Assembly: GCA_963971535.1 (NCBI GenBank)
Contig: OZ020592.1
Span: 125,581,937 to 125,645,936, forward strand
Direction of reading: 5' to 3'
From: Notolepis coatsorum
Lineage: Eukaryota > Chordata > Actinopteri > Aulopiformes > Paralepididae
DNA length: 64,000 nucleotides
Part shown: one piece after another, positions 44,171 through 56,043 of the stretch
How positions within the stretch are numbered: the stretch's first letter is position 1
How the letters are laid out: each line of letters starts with the position of its first letter
Notes under the pieces: model-generated
Told to the model about the DNA's origin: nothing
Database searches by the model: none
What the model saw: the letters and a program-made list of their open reading frames with translations, nothing else
Made by a program: the position numbers and the translations under genes

Positions 44171-45947
44171 CAGCGGTTCTCAACAGGGGTTCCCCGGCAC
44201 ACAGGGGTTCCGCGGAGAGCTGCCAGGGGTTCCGCGAGATGCCTGGCAATGTTCTTTAAAAATTTAGAATGACAACAGTCTTATTTTGAAAATCCTATAG
44301 CGGGTCTCATTTCTGCCCACGCGCAGCTCCAGCTAAATAACTAGGCTCCGAAAGCTAGCAACATTTAGGTCATTATGATACTCTTATTTTGAAACTCCGT
44401 GGTGTCGTGACTCATATCCGCTCTACAGCACACAGCCAATAAGGATGCATCTCAACACAGCAGGCTGAGCAGTGAGCTTAGCGTCTCTCAGCTCAGCAGT
44501 AGTAGCGTACTCTGGATCTGGAACGCGGACATTGAAACACAGCAAGGATAGTGTTTTTGCGACCCAAAACAAATCCCTGCTGTTTTATTCCGCAACGGGT
44601 CAAATGCATATAACATGCTTTGCAATCCTTGCCATTCCTTTGTGGCCACGTTGTGTTTAAGACCGGAATTAATGTGCCTTTAGCATAAGCTAACAACAAG
44701 CCCTGTTCAGAGCGACAGAGAACAGCAGGGTGGGGACTTGGAAGGAGGGGGGGGGGGGGGGGGGGGGCATTCTCCCTCTATGTGTGTGCGTTTGAAAAGA
44801 TATGATGAAGTCAGACTACTATATTATATTGATAGTAAATGTACTGAGGGTGGACAGACAGATTATGTTGATATTAACATAAAAAATACAATACATAATA
44901 AATGTATCCATGATCATCATGCAACATAAAACAATTGCAGGAACGGTTTGGGAGAGGAAGGTGTTTTAGGTTGCGTGTTCCAAAAAATGTACTTAAAGTT
45001 TAAAGCTCAATATATCAAAACGTGGCACTTTATAGTGAACAGGCACTTTATAGTGAATCCAAATTATTTTTTGGATTACAGAAAATTATCCCTAAAGTGC
45101 TATCTGATGCAGCTGCACTGTTTTCCATGAAAATACCATATTTGGATAAGTTTGACCATTTCTAAAAATCTGAATCATTAAGTCACTCTGGATAAAAAAA
45201 GACTTTACAGACAACATTGAGACAAAGCTTCCTGACACATCTCCATCCAAACTCTTGGAAGAACTCATTGAAATCTCATCATATCTGTGTGAAGCTGGCT
45301 TTTCATCCATGACAGCTCTGAAAACAAAATATAGGGCCAAGTTGAGCCTTGATGATGACATGCGTGTTGCCTTGTCAAAGATCTCCCCACGTATTGACCG
45401 TATTATTAGCCAGCAGCAGCGGACCTCGCATTGAGCTAGAAATGTCCACTGAGTGAACGAGTGCTTATTTTTTTATATTTTTTGAGAAATGGTAACTTGG
45501 TGATCCTTTTCTGTATTTAAAAAAAATACATGATTTTCTGTTTTTGAGAAATTGTCAAACTTATCCAAATATGCTATTTTTATGGAGAACAGTGCAGCTG
45601 CAACAGATAGCACTTTAGTGATCCTTTTCTGTATTAAAAAAAAAATACATGATTTTCAGTTTTTTCTTAAATAAACATTATTTTGAAAGCAAGCACTTTT
45701 GTCATCAGATTCAGACAACTTTATTGATCCCGCGTGGGGCAATTCATATTTGCAGATTCACCAACAAGCAACAAAGACAAACAAACAACAAAACATCTCA
45801 ACGACAGCATGGCAAATAAAGAATCATTGTATCATCATTGTAGCAAAAAAGACAGGACCGAAAAAGTCTTTATCGTATGTAGGGGTGCCCTGGAATATTT
45901 TATTGAACACAGGGGTGCCTTGGCAGCAGAAAGGTTGAGAACCCCTG
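44171..45947. mobile_element. hAT (Charlie-like) element inside the minisatellite
   Basis: The ends are CAGCGGTTCTCAACAGGGGT and …AGGTTGAGAACCCCTG. TGTAGAC flanks both sides. It keeps the transposase C-terminus (45210-45434). A poly-G run is at 44747-44767. The GCAACGGGTCAAATGCATAT block is shared with the hAT at 19972. Confidence 0.9.
45210..45434 (+). pseudogene. hAT transposase C-terminal fragment
   Basis: It reads DNIETKLPDTSPSKLLEELI then EISSYLCEAGFSSMTALKTK, LDDDMRVALSKISPRIDRII and a stop. It matches the dimerisation tail of Charlie/ZBED-type hAT transposases (CEAGFS…K.K.R..L….D.RVALS). The catalytic residues lie upstream and are not present. Confidence 0.85.
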
Positions 45948-47166
45948 CAGTGTAGACTCTCTGGAGCTCTGTAGGCTCTCTGGAGTTCTGTAGGCGCTCT
46001 GGAGCTCTGTAGGCTCTCTGTAGGCTCTCTGGAGCTCTGTAGACTCTCTGGAGCTCTGTAGACTCTCTGGAGTTCTGTAGGCTCTCTGGAGCTCTGTAGA
46101 CTCTCTGGAGCTCTGTAGACTCTCTGGAGCTCTGTAGACTCTCTGGAGCTCTGTAGGCTCTCTGGAGTTCTGTAGGCTCTCTGGAGCTCTGTAGACTCTC
46201 TGGAGCTCTGTAGACTCTCTGGAGCTCTGTAGGCTCTCTGTAGGCTCTCTGGAGCTCTGTAGACTCTCTGGAGCTCTGTAGACTCTCTGGAGCTCTGTAG
46301 ACTCTCTGGAGCTCTGTAGGCTCTCTGGAGCTCTGTAGACTCTCTGGAGCTCTGTAGACTCTCTGGAGCTCTGTAGGCTCTCTGTAGGCTCTCTGGAGCT
46401 CTGTAGACTCTCTGGAGCTCTGTAGACTCTCTGGAGCTCTGTAGGCTCTCTGGAGTTCTGTAGGCTCTCTGGAGCTCTGTATGCTCTGTAGACTGTGGAG
46501 CTCTGTGGAGCTCTGTGGAGCTCTGTATGCTCTCTGGAGCTCTGTAGACTGTGGAGCTCTGTAGACTCTCTGTTAGCTCACTGGAGCTCTGTAGACTGTG
46601 GAGCTCTGTAGACTCTCTGTTAGCTCACTGGAGCTCTGTAGACTGTGGAGCTCTGTAGACTCTCTGTTAGCTCACTGGAGCTCTGTTAGCTCTCTGGAGC
46701 TCTGTTAGCTCACTGGAGCTCTGGGCTCTCTGGAGCTCTGTAGACTCTCTGTGGGCTCTCTGGAGCTCTGTTAGCTCACTGGAGCTCTGTTAGCTCACTG
46801 GAGCTCTGTTAGCTCATGGAGCTCTGTTAGCTCACTGGAGCTCTGTTAGCTCACTGGAGCTCTGTTAGCTCACTGGAGCTCTGTTAGCTCTCTGGAGCTC
46901 TGTAGACTCTGGAGCTCTGTGGGCTCTCTGGAGCTCCTATTAGCTCTCTGGAGCTCTGTAGGCTCTCTGGAGCTCTGTTAGCTCTCTGGAGCTCTGTTAG
47001 CTCACTGGAGCTCTGTGGGCTCTCTGGAGCTCTGTTAGCTCTCTGGAGCTCTGTTAGCTCACTGGAGCTCTGTGGGCTCTCTGGAGCTCTGTTAGCTCAC
47101 TGGAGCTCTGTTAGCTCACTGGAGCTCTGTGGGCTCTCTGGAGCTCTGTTAGCTCACTGGAGCTCT

Positions 47167-48289
47167 AGGCTCGCCTCGGTGTAGCAACATCACCACTTTC
47201 GCGTCTGAGTATAAATGACACTTTTCTTTGCTACTCTGGGAGTGTAGGTTAGGAGAGGTGTTACGCTAACGTGCTTTAGTTTTATATAGTGTTAGGAGAG
47301 GTGTTACGCTAACATGCTTTAGTTTTATATAGTGTTAGGAGAGGTGTTACGCTAACGTGCTTTAGTTTTATATAGTGTTAGGAGAGGTGTTACGCTAACG
47401 TGCTTTAGTTTTATATAGTGTTAGGAGAGGTGTTACGCTAACGTGCTTTAGTTTTATATAGTGTTAGGAGAGGTGTTACGCTAACGTGCTTTAGTTTTAT
47501 ATAGTGTTAGGAGAGGTGTTACGCTAACGTGCTTTAGTTTTATATAGTGTTAGGAGAGGTGTTACGCTAACGTGCTTTAGTTTTATATAGTGTTAGGAGA
47601 GGTGTTACGCTAACGTGCTTTAGTTTTATATAGTGTTAGGAGAGGTGTTACGCTAACGTGCTTTAGTTTTATATAGTGTTAGGAGAGGTGTTACGCTAAC
47701 GTGCTTTAGTTTTATATAGTGTTAGGAGAGGTGTTACGCTAACGTGCTTTAGTTTTATATAGTGTTAGGAGAGGTGTTACGCTAACGTGCTTTCGTTTTT
47801 ATATAGTGTTAGGAGAGGTGTTACGCTAACGTGCTTTCGTTTTTATATAGTGTTAGGAGAGGTGTTAACGGGCTCTAGTTTTTATATAGTGTTAGGAGAG
47901 GTGTTAACGTGCTTTAGTTTTATATAGTGTTAGGAGAGGGGTTAACATGCTTTAGTTTTATATAGTGTTAGGAGAGGTGTTATGCTAATGTACTCTAGTT
48001 TTTATATAGTGTTAGGAGAGGGGTTATGCTAATGAGATGTATTTCTTATATAGTGTTAGGGGAGGGGTTATGCTAATGTACCATATATTTTTATATAGTG
48101 TTAGAGGGGAGGGGTTATGCTATGCAATCTTTGTTTTATATAGTGTCAGGGGATGGGTTATGCTAATGATACCCATGTGTATACCGTTAGGGGAGGAGTT
48201 ATGCTAATGAGATGTCTGCGGCTCTGCAGATATACTATTGGAGCTCTGCGGCTCTGCAGATACACTATTGGAGCTCTGCGGCTCTGCAG
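47167..48289. repeat. 43-bp minisatellite (GGTGTTACGCTAACGTGC), part 1
   Basis: From about 47246 to 48225 there are about 22 copies of TAGGAGAGGTGTTACGCTAA then CGTGCTTTAGTTTTATATAG. They are almost identical at the left and increasingly diverged at the right (TTATGCTAATGAGATG). 48208-48289 is a threefold repeat of GGAGCTCTGCGGCTCTGCAG. The array resumes at 62895. Confidence 0.95.
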
Positions 48290-48600
48290 ATATAAGATAA
48301 GATAAGATATTCCTTTATTGATTCCCTTGGGGAAATTCAGGCATCATAGCAGCGTGGGGGAAGGGAGGGGGGGGGGGTACAGGTAGTAAAAACAACACAA
48401 GCAGTGTAAACAAATAGGTCAATATAATTTACTATCGAACTAGCTGAAAAATATATTCACAGTATTCACAGTGTCACATAAGGTGCAGTATGCCTAAGGT
48501 AGTGTTATAATTTACTATCTACTGAAATATACATTATTCACAGTATCACAGTATCCACTGAATATACATTATTCACAGTATCACAGTATCCACATAGGGT

Positions 48601-49125
48601 GCAGTATGCCTAAGGTAGTGTAAATTGTCCTCCTTGGGTTCCTATTAGTCCCAGGTCAATGTCTGGCAGCAGTCGCTGCCCCCTGTTGTGGAGCCTGGAG
48701 GTCGCTAGTCGCTGCCCACTGTTGTGGAGCCTGATGGCCGCTGGTATGAAGGACTGTCCGAGGCGGTTAGTTGAGTGTCGGAGGGGTATGAGTCTGTGGC
48801 TGAACGAGCTTCTTATCTTGACTAGCTCGTCGTAGAGGGGGTGGTAGGGGTTCTCCATGATGGCAGCCAGCTTCCTTCTCATCCCCCTCTCTGCCATCAC
48901 CTCTAGTCTAGGTAGCTCGACTCTCACCACGGAGCTAGCCTTCCTCACCAGCTTGTTGAGCTTGTTGGTGTCCCTTGAGTTGATGTAGCCTCCCCAGCAT
49001 GCCACAGCATAGAAGAGGACGCTGGCCACTACAGACTGGTCAAATGACTGCAGCAGTCTATTGCACACATTGAAGGACCTGAGTCTCCTCAGGAAGAACA
49101 GCCTGCTCTGTCCCCTCCTGTAGAG
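48601..49125 (-). pseudogene. LINE piece 5: C-terminal domain
   Basis: It encodes RLFFLRRLRSFNVCNRLLQS then SVLFYAVACWGGYINSRDTN, KLVRKASSVVRVELPRLEVM and SFIPAAIRLHNSGQR. This region follows the RT palm in CR1/Rex-type LINEs. A duplicated phrase (GTCGCTGCCCCCTGTTGTGG) near 48670-48725 repeats part of the 3' UTR. Confidence 0.85.
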
Positions 49126-49754
49126 CAGGGCTGTACGTTAACTTTTTTTGCACATAGCACTGGTGCTACAGAGGTTGATCGTTTTGTAGCACAAGTATAA
49201 AACGTGTTATATTTGTAACAGTCACAAATGTGCCTATTGTATTTGTGTTATTTAGTTGCAGTGCCATGTTTGGCTGTCATTTTCATGCTGACAAGTTGAC
49301 GTCACACAGCCAGACACGTTACGTCACGTGTAAGGAATTATGGGATTTGGTGTTGGGTGTATGGACTCTACTAGGGGTGGGAACAGGGAACAAACTTAAC
49401 TTTTTGACGGGCAGATTTTTTACCAGCCAAAAATTATAAATAGCTTAGTATATCGCCATGTGTTATTATTACTATATAATACTCTCGTATGCTATTTTCA
49501 GTTAATATCATAAACAACATAAGGAATATTAGCATAATTGAGTGGACTGAAGGAATGAGTCGGCGTTAATAGTTTTAAATGCAAATAATTTATTGAAACA
49601 TAGAAGTGGGGTCGGGACACACACACACACACTGTTTCAACTCACCATCCCTGCATCATATTGTAGTCCGTCTTCAAACTTCCACTCCTCTCGAAACTTT
49701 TTTATATTTGAATATCAACATTATCTGTCCATCCTCAGAGGACAGGACACAGCC

Positions 49755-50378
49755 ATGAGCGGTCGCAAATTCCTGAGCTCCCGGAGCCCTCGTCAATACA
49801 GCAAGCAAAAGAGATTTTGCGCACATTTTCTCCTCGTTATGTTTTGGATAACGGATTCGTACCTCTACTCAACGATGAAGCACAACCAGACAGAAGAGGA
49901 GAGAAGAGCAAAAATAGAAAAGGAGGTACACAGCGACTTTTATTTCCAAAACGGCACGGAGTATAAGCACCTGGCCGTGGGGACAGCGACCGTTCACGCA
50001 ACATTAACGGCCAATCCTGAAAGAAAGAACAGACCCCCGAATGGCAGAATGGACCGAAAGACCTTTTTGTCCCTTATCCTGCTACTCTCGGGAGACATTC
50101 ATATAAACCCAGGCCCGGTCTTGACCAGAACTCAGGCGAGAAGACTTGGTCTGGCAGCGCAAGAAGCGAGGGAGGTTTCCATCGCGACCAACAACAACAT
50201 CAACAACTCGACCTGTGGCTACATCCACTGCGCGGACGGCAACTCTTCCCAAATGACGCCGCAGCAGACGAGCACACGTGAGGCAGAGACAAGAGGAGGT
50301 GAACCGAGGGTCGAAACCATGATGACCCTCTCGACGCGGGATTTAAACATCTCAACGCCGGCTAGCCAGCGGAGCTAA
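49755..50378 (+). CDS. LINE N-terminal protein with 2A-like GDIHINPGP
   Basis: 207 codons from ATG 49755; the same frame is open upstream without a better ATG. A lysine/arginine-rich start (MSGRKFLSSRSPRQYSKQKR) is followed by an acidic helix. Then comes MDRKTFLSLILLLSGDIHINP plus GP (GDIHINPGP at 50091-50117). This hydrophobic run plus NPGP resembles the 2A-like recoding peptides described at the N-terminus of APE-type LINEs, though His replaces the consensus Glu. The rest is low-complexity (Asn/Thr/Arg). The stop at 50376 separates it from the polymerase frame. Confidence 0.7.
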   Translation: MSGRKFLSSRSPRQYSKQKRFCAHFLLVMFWITDSYLYSTMKHNQTEEERRAKIEKEVHSDFYFQNGTEYKHLAVGTATVHATLTANPERKNRPPNGRMDRKTFLSLILLLSGDIHINPGPVLTRTQARRLGLAAQEAREVSIATNNNINNSTCGYIHCADGNSSQMTPQQTSTREAETRGGEPRVETMMTLSTRDLNISTPASQRS

Positions 50379-50522
50379 CGGCGAAAACATCCAGGAACAA
50401 AGGACTCTGGACCGAGTCCTTTGTTGTACCAGCACGGCGCGGGACCCGACCCCCCCCTCCCTCCTTCCCACCCACGACAACAAAGCCCCCCCAACCGGCA
50501 ACCCCACGGACAAATCGCCTGA

Positions 50523-53500
50523 TAAATTAGCCAACCTAGCCAGGCTGGCTACGTTTACCAGCCCAGGAGGACAAAGGGTTGCCGCCAGAGAAGACACAGG
50601 ACAAAGGACCCCCCCTCTCCCTCCCCCACAGCAGCACCAGAAGACAATTACCTGGAACTTGAAGACATCAATACCACAGCAAATAAAAACGGACTACACG
50701 TTTTTCACCTTAATGTAAACAGCATTAAGCATAAGCTGGACGAAATAAGAAACCTGTTTATGAGCGGTAAGGTAGACTTAATATGCTTTACTGAAACTAA
50801 ACTTGATCCATCTGTAACAGACCCTGAAATAGAATTAGAGAACTATACTATAGTCCGTAATGACAGAAACCAGTATGGAGGTGGTGTTTGTATGTACATA
50901 CATAAGGACACCAAATTCATTACCCGTACTGACCTTCATCATGAGACAATTGAAACCGTATGGGTGGACATTTTATTTGAAAGGGCAAAATCTGTTCTAG
51001 TCGGCACAATATACAGACCGCCAGATCGAACTGGCTTTTATGATACTCTGGATGTGTGCTTAGCTGGAGCTGAGGATGCGGAAAAAATACTTATTGCGGA
51101 TTGGAACACGGATATGCAACAAAAAGATGCACTCGTCTTCAAATCCTTCAATAGGTTTTGTGATCTGCACGGCCTCAGCCAACTAATCACCCAACCCACA
51201 AGGATATGTGAATCAACTCAGACTACCATTGACCTCATACTGACCTCTGACAAGTCCAAGATCTCCAATAAAGGGGTTATAGCATGTGGGTTAAGTGATC
51301 ATTATATGATATTCTGTACCCGCAAAAAGCTAAAACTAAAGGCTGGCTGTCACAAAACAGTCACATCTAGAGACCTCAAAACCTACTCTAGCGAGGCCTT
51401 TAACCTTGAACTGGAGAGTCTGGACTGGTCAGATGAACTCAATGGTACACTGGTTGAAGAAACTTGGCTTGGCTTCAAAACCAAATTTTCATTAATACTA
51501 AACAACATGGCCCCCCTAAGAACCACCAGGGTAAAAAATCGCGCTGAGCCATGGATGCACACTGAAATACTGACCGCTATGAAAGCCAGAGACAAAAAAT
51601 GCTCTGAGTTTCGTAAAAGCCAGTCAAAGCTTACCAAAAGCACGAGCAGTGAACTCCGAGACCACGTGACTGAACTCAAACTAGAAAGAAACAGACTAAG
51701 AAATGACGTAAACTCCATGATCAAAACTGCTAAAAAAAAATTCATCAATGACAAAACCGAGGAAAACAAAAATAAACCACGTGAACTTTGGAAATTACTC
51801 AACAATCAACTAGGCTGCAGTAAAAAACTTAAAACCAGGTTCTCAAACATAAACATAAAGACGGACAACACGCTCATCACAGACAAGCTGGATGTAGCCA
51901 ATTACTTAAACACTTTCTTCACAAACATAGCCACAACACTGGTAAACAAACTACCCTCCCACTCAGGGCAGTATGGGGTAGAACACATAGTAGCATACTA
52001 CAAGAACCTAGGTGTCCACAAAGACGACTTCAAACTGGAAATGGTAACTACAGATGAGGTACTCAAAAAACTGAGCGCCCTCCAACCAAACAAGGCCACT
52101 GGCCATGACAACATCCCCTCCAAATTCCTCAGAGACTCAGCAGCAGCCATCACCCCAGTCATCACACACATAATAAACCTCTCCATAAAACAGGGACACG
52201 TCCCCAAGGACTTCAAAATTGCGAGAGTAACACCCCTGCACAAAAAGGGCAGCAAATTAGACCCGGGTAACTACCGCCCTGTTTCTATCCTTACATCCAT
52301 CTCGAAAGTCATGGAAAAAATAGTATACGAACAGATCGAAAAGTACCTCGCGGAAAAAAATCTAATCTACGAATTCCAATCTGGCTTCAGAACATCCCAC
52401 TCCACTGACACATGCCTTCTCTACTTGAACGACCACATCAAACAAGAGGTGGACGCGGGCAAATACTGCGGCATGGTCATGCTGGACCTACAAAAGGCCT
52501 TCGACACTGTCAATCACACCATTCTGATTGACAAGCTAAAAGCAATTGGTTTTGATAGTTTATCAGTGAGCTGGATACAATCCTACCTGGAGGGGAGGGA
52601 ACAGATGGTGGAAGTAAACGGTACCCTATCCCCCCCCTCACAGTGAGCTGTGGTGTTCCACAAGGAAGCATACTAGGACCGCTACTATTCCTAATTTATG
52701 CAAATGACATGTCGTCAGCTTGTGACTGCAACTTGTTCCTGTTTGCGGACGACTCAGCCCTGCTGGTCTCTGACAAGAACAAGTTACAGGTTGAAAAAGC
52801 CCTCAGCTCGGAACTAGGCAAAATCTGCATATGGCTCGCCGACAACAAACTATCATTACACATGGGCAAAACAGAGTCCATTCTCTTCGGTTCAAATAAC
52901 AAACTCAGCAAGACCGACGGCTTCTCGGTTACAGTGGGTGACAATATTATCACAAGGAAAGATGAAATTACCTACCTGGGTTCCATCCTAGAGGCTAATC
53001 TTTCCTGTGACAAAATGGCATCCAATGTAATAAAAAAAAGTCAACCAACGAACGCGATTCTTGTACCGGATCTCCTCTCTGGTAAACAAGAATACCCTGA
53101 AGACTCTAGCAGGAGCACTCATTCAAGGGTACTACGACTATGCTTGCACCTCATGGTACCAAAGCACCTCAAAGGCACTAAAAAACAAATTACAAACATC
53201 TCAAAACAAGCTAGTCAGACTACTACTTGACCTGACTCCTAGAACCCACCTCACCCCTGCCCACTTTGACAACCTAGGATGGCTTAGAGTAGACGACAGA
53301 GTACAGCAACTTGCAATGGGCCTGGTCTACAAGATACACTACGCGACCAAGGTACCCATGTACATGTCAAAATACTTCCCAAAGGTCAGTGAATACCACG
53401 ATCACAACACCAGAGGGAGCTCCACAAATCATGTAAAACCCAGATTCGGCTCAAACAAGGGACTAAACACGTTTCGCAATTATGCCACATCAATGTGGAA

Positions 53501-53612
53501 CGCCCTACCTAAAGCTGTAAAGGAATGTGAATCACTACCCACTTTCAAAAACACTCTCAAAAAACACCTACGTGAGACTGCAATTCGAAACTGGCCCCTA
53601 CAAATGTCCTAA
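50523..53612 (+). pseudogene. LINE endonuclease-reverse transcriptase with two frameshifts
   Basis: APE endonuclease: LHVFHLNVNSIKHKLDEI, LICFTETKL, GTIYRPPD, ILIADWNTDM (normally GDFN) and GLSDHYMIF. RT: YRPVSILTSISKVMEKIV, QSGFRTSHSTDTCLL, VMLDLQKAFDTVNH (motif A), GVPQGSILGPLLFLIYAND (motif B) and LFADDSALLV (motif C). The frame is open from about 50523 to 52646, shifts at a run of eight C (52630-52637), continues to about 53035, and shifts again at a run of eight A (about 53032-53039). It then runs to a stop at 53612 (TRGSSTNHVKPRF, FRNYATSMWNALPKAVK). Otherwise it is intact. Confidence 0.9.
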
Positions 53613-54065
53613 CCTAGTTGTACAGTAAATGAGTTGTCAATATTCCAATGTACAGTGTAAAATGTGTGTGTGTCCCCTACCCAATCCCCCCCCCCCCCCC
53701 CCCACCTCCAATGTACAGCCCTCACCCAACCCACCCAACCCCACCCCACCCATCCAACCTCCTCCAATGTACAGTTTCTACGCCAAATGTATATACACTC
53801 CTTTTCTGGACACTTGTATCACAAACAGTACTGTATTTGCAAATCTGATATGTCATAAATGTATAGATGTAGCAGTACTGTCTATCTGTATGTCATGTAT
53901 GTCATATATGTTATGATGAATTGAAAATGGGGGACCCTGATGTAAACAAGACGAAAGTCTTTCTCTGGTCTGCATCCCCTTAACAATTGTATGTATTGAG
54001 CTGTACTGTACTGTACCCATTCTGCAATCTGTTAATAAACTTTTCAATCAATCAATCAATCAATC
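53613..54065 (+). other. LINE 3' UTR and tandem tail
   Basis: It holds a C-rich stretch (53688-53705), two diverged copies of CCAATGTACAG…, and the conserved 3' end TGAAAATGGGGGACCCTGAT, then GTTAATAAACTTTTC and (AATC)n. The short frames here are not coding. Confidence 0.75.
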
Positions 54066-54619
54066 CTCAGTTTACTATAAATACTCCTGTCCTGAGTCCT
54101 GACTAGTGACTTCATCGTCTTTCCAAACGCACACACACAGGGAAGGGGAGAGTGCCCCCCCATTTCCCTTTCCCCAGTCCACACTGCTGTTCTCTATGGC
54201 TCTGCGCCTCTGCCTCTGATCAGGATTAGCTTGTTAGCTTACGCTAACGTTGTAGTGATTGTAATGGTACATAAACGTTCATTTCTGGCGATGTGGGCAT
54301 AAAGGAATGGCGACGGTGCAAAGCATGTAGATGCATTCAACCCATTGTGAGAAGAAAAAAAACACCACAGACTTATTTCAAGTCTGTAGGCGCACTGCTG
54401 TGTTAACGCTGCTCTGCTTTTCAGAAACACGGACTGGGCGGATATCATATGACTCGCGGAATTGCTACAGATTTTTTCAAAATAAGAGTATCATATTAAC
54501 CTGAACGTTGCTAGCTGCCGGAGCCCAGATATTATGACTGGAGCTGCCCGTGGGCAGAAATGAGACCCGCGACAGGATTTTCAAAATAAGAGTATCTATA
54601 TGAACCGAATGCCTATCGG
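54066..54619. other. Body of the CAGGGCTGTACG hAT element
   Basis: Non-coding hAT interior. Two copies of a block with TTTTCAAAATAAGAGTATC flank GGAGCCCAGATATTATGACT…GGGCAGAAATGAGACCCGCG. The same block occurs inverted at about 44283-44330 in the CAGCGGTTCTCAAC hAT. Confidence 0.6.
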
Positions 54620-55948
54620 TAGGGCTGGGCGATATGACAATATTATATAAATATCGGGTACAGTTCATTAACGATACACTTTTTAAACGTGTCGTGGATA
54701 TCGTGATGTTTTGCCCAAGAGGATTGTGTCGCGTCAATCTGGTACTGTGGTCAAGTGAGCCGTCTTTCACTTTTGCGTGGTCAAACCAGCCCCGTTCAAA
54801 CTTTTGAACAACGCCGCCCCACACACACTACTGCATCAAAGTTACTACTTATGATTAACAAATGCATTCGTTTTGTGGCATTAACGTTATATAGTTACAC
54901 GTTCAATAACATCAGCGTATTTACCCGAACATAGCAACCTAGACCTAGATAGATAGCAAGCATTCTCGTTCATATCTCAGCCCGTGCTAAGTAAGTTGTG
55001 CCCATTCTGCGGTCTGTTAATAAAGTTTTCAATCAGACAGATGTATGGAAAGGCTTTTATTATAACATTCGTTGCAGTAAAATCATTATGCCTCGTTTAG
55101 TCATCCTGCGGAGCTAAAAGCTAAACGTCGGCCGCGGGGAGCTAACGTTGTTGATGTTGTTGAGAGCTCTCGTCAAAATCAATGGCGGACAAAAGCGGAA
55201 GTAAAACATGAATACGCGCTTGCCTATTGGTGCTAAGAACAGCAGGGCGGGTGCAAGCGGTGTGACGTAATTGGCAGACTCGACTGTCAATCAAAATTAT
55301 TCTGTTTGCCGTCTGAATGAATGAATGAATGAGAACTTTATTAACAGATTGCAGAATGGGTACAATACAGTACAGCTCAATTCAACAACAGTGGACTGAC
55401 TGGAGGATGAAGACCAGAAAAAGACTTTCGGCTTTTTTACATAAGGGTCCTCCATTTTCAATTCATCAAAACATTTAGAGACATACAAATATACAGTAGT
55501 TTCATTAAAATGCTAAAATGCTATTGATTGATTGATTGATTGATTTAAAACTTTATTAACATATTGCAGAATGGGTACAGTACAGCTCAATACATACAAT
55601 TGTTAAGGGGATGCAGACCAGAGAAAGACTTTCGTCTTGTTTACATCAGGGTCCCCCATTTTCAATTCATATTTCATATCTAAATCATATAATATCTCAT
55701 TGCTAAATATATGCAATATATAATCTAATAATCCAATAATCTAAATCTAATATATAATATAAAAATGCTAAATGCATGGGTATTTTATTTTGTCTTTAAT
55801 GTTAGCTTGCAAACTCAAATACTGTCTTGGTAAGCCTCATAATGAATTGTTTGGGGGGAAAAATAAAAACATTGTGGTGTGTATCGTGTATCTCCGAAAG
55901 GTCAGAAAATATCGTGATATCATATTTAGGCCATATCGCCCAGCCCTA
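54620..55948. mobile_element. hAT MITE with TAGGGCTGGGCGATATGAC ends
   Basis: Flanks CCTATCGG (54612-54619) and CCTATCGC (55949-55956) match at 7 of 8. The interior contains three LINE 3' tails, one forward (54995-55033) and two reversed (55320-55465 and 55530-55672). It also holds the GTGGCATTAACGTTATATAG block shared with the hATs at 9031 and 60677. Confidence 0.85.
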
Positions 55949-56043
55949 CCTATCGCACCAGTGCTACTGAAGTAAATCCATTCATCGCACAGACGGATGT
56001 TGCTGTAGCACGTGCAATATATATGTTGCACTGTACAGCCCTG

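Larger units (their letters stand above)
39796..47166. repeat. Giant 17-19-bp minisatellite (GGAGCTCTGTAGACTCT)
   Basis: Over 5 kb of near-identical units, GGAGCTCTGTAGACTCT with GGCTCT, CTGTGG and GTTAGCTCACT variants, in higher-order mixtures. It is interrupted by a MITE (39852-40143) and a hAT (44171-45947). Every unit contains the palindrome GAGCTC. Long open frames on either strand (e.g. 43569-44249 minus, Leu/Gln/Ser/Tyr rich) follow from the periodicity and are not genes. Confidence 0.97.
49590..54065 (+). mobile_element. Nearly complete L2/CR1-like LINE with 2A-like motif
   Basis: It contains an N-terminal frame (49755-50378), an endonuclease-RT frame (about 50523-53612, with two shifts), a 3' UTR and an AATC tandem tail (54046-54065). 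The 5' boundary is approximate, and no target duplication could be identified. Its 3' end recurs at 1260, 9716, 54995, 55320, 55530 and 61147, so this family has been active in this genome. Confidence 0.88.
49126..56043. mobile_element. hAT element with CAGGGCTGTACG ends, carrying a LINE and another hAT
   Basis: The ends are CAGGGCTGTACGTTAAC and …GTTGCACTGTACAGCCCTG. Flanks CTGTAGAG (49118-49125) and CTGCAGAG (56044-56051) match at 7 of 8. Joining the flanks restores the CR1/Rex-like reading frame (…CRRGQSRLFFLRR). Without its insertions it is short and non-autonomous. Confidence 0.85.

Noticed and set aside
44735..44770. Designed G-quadruplex regulatory element
   Set aside because: It is a poly-G run inside a hAT remnant. 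It may fold, but nothing ties it to regulation of the host gene.
39796..47166. Long open frames of up to 226 codons on both strands
   Set aside because: They are periodic translations of a 17-19-bp tandem repeat whose frame stays open by composition. No start context, domain or splice signal supports a gene.
49593..49754. Upstream extension of the LINE N-terminal frame
   Set aside because: It is open but begins without ATG and covers a CA microsatellite. ATG 49755 is the first plausible start.
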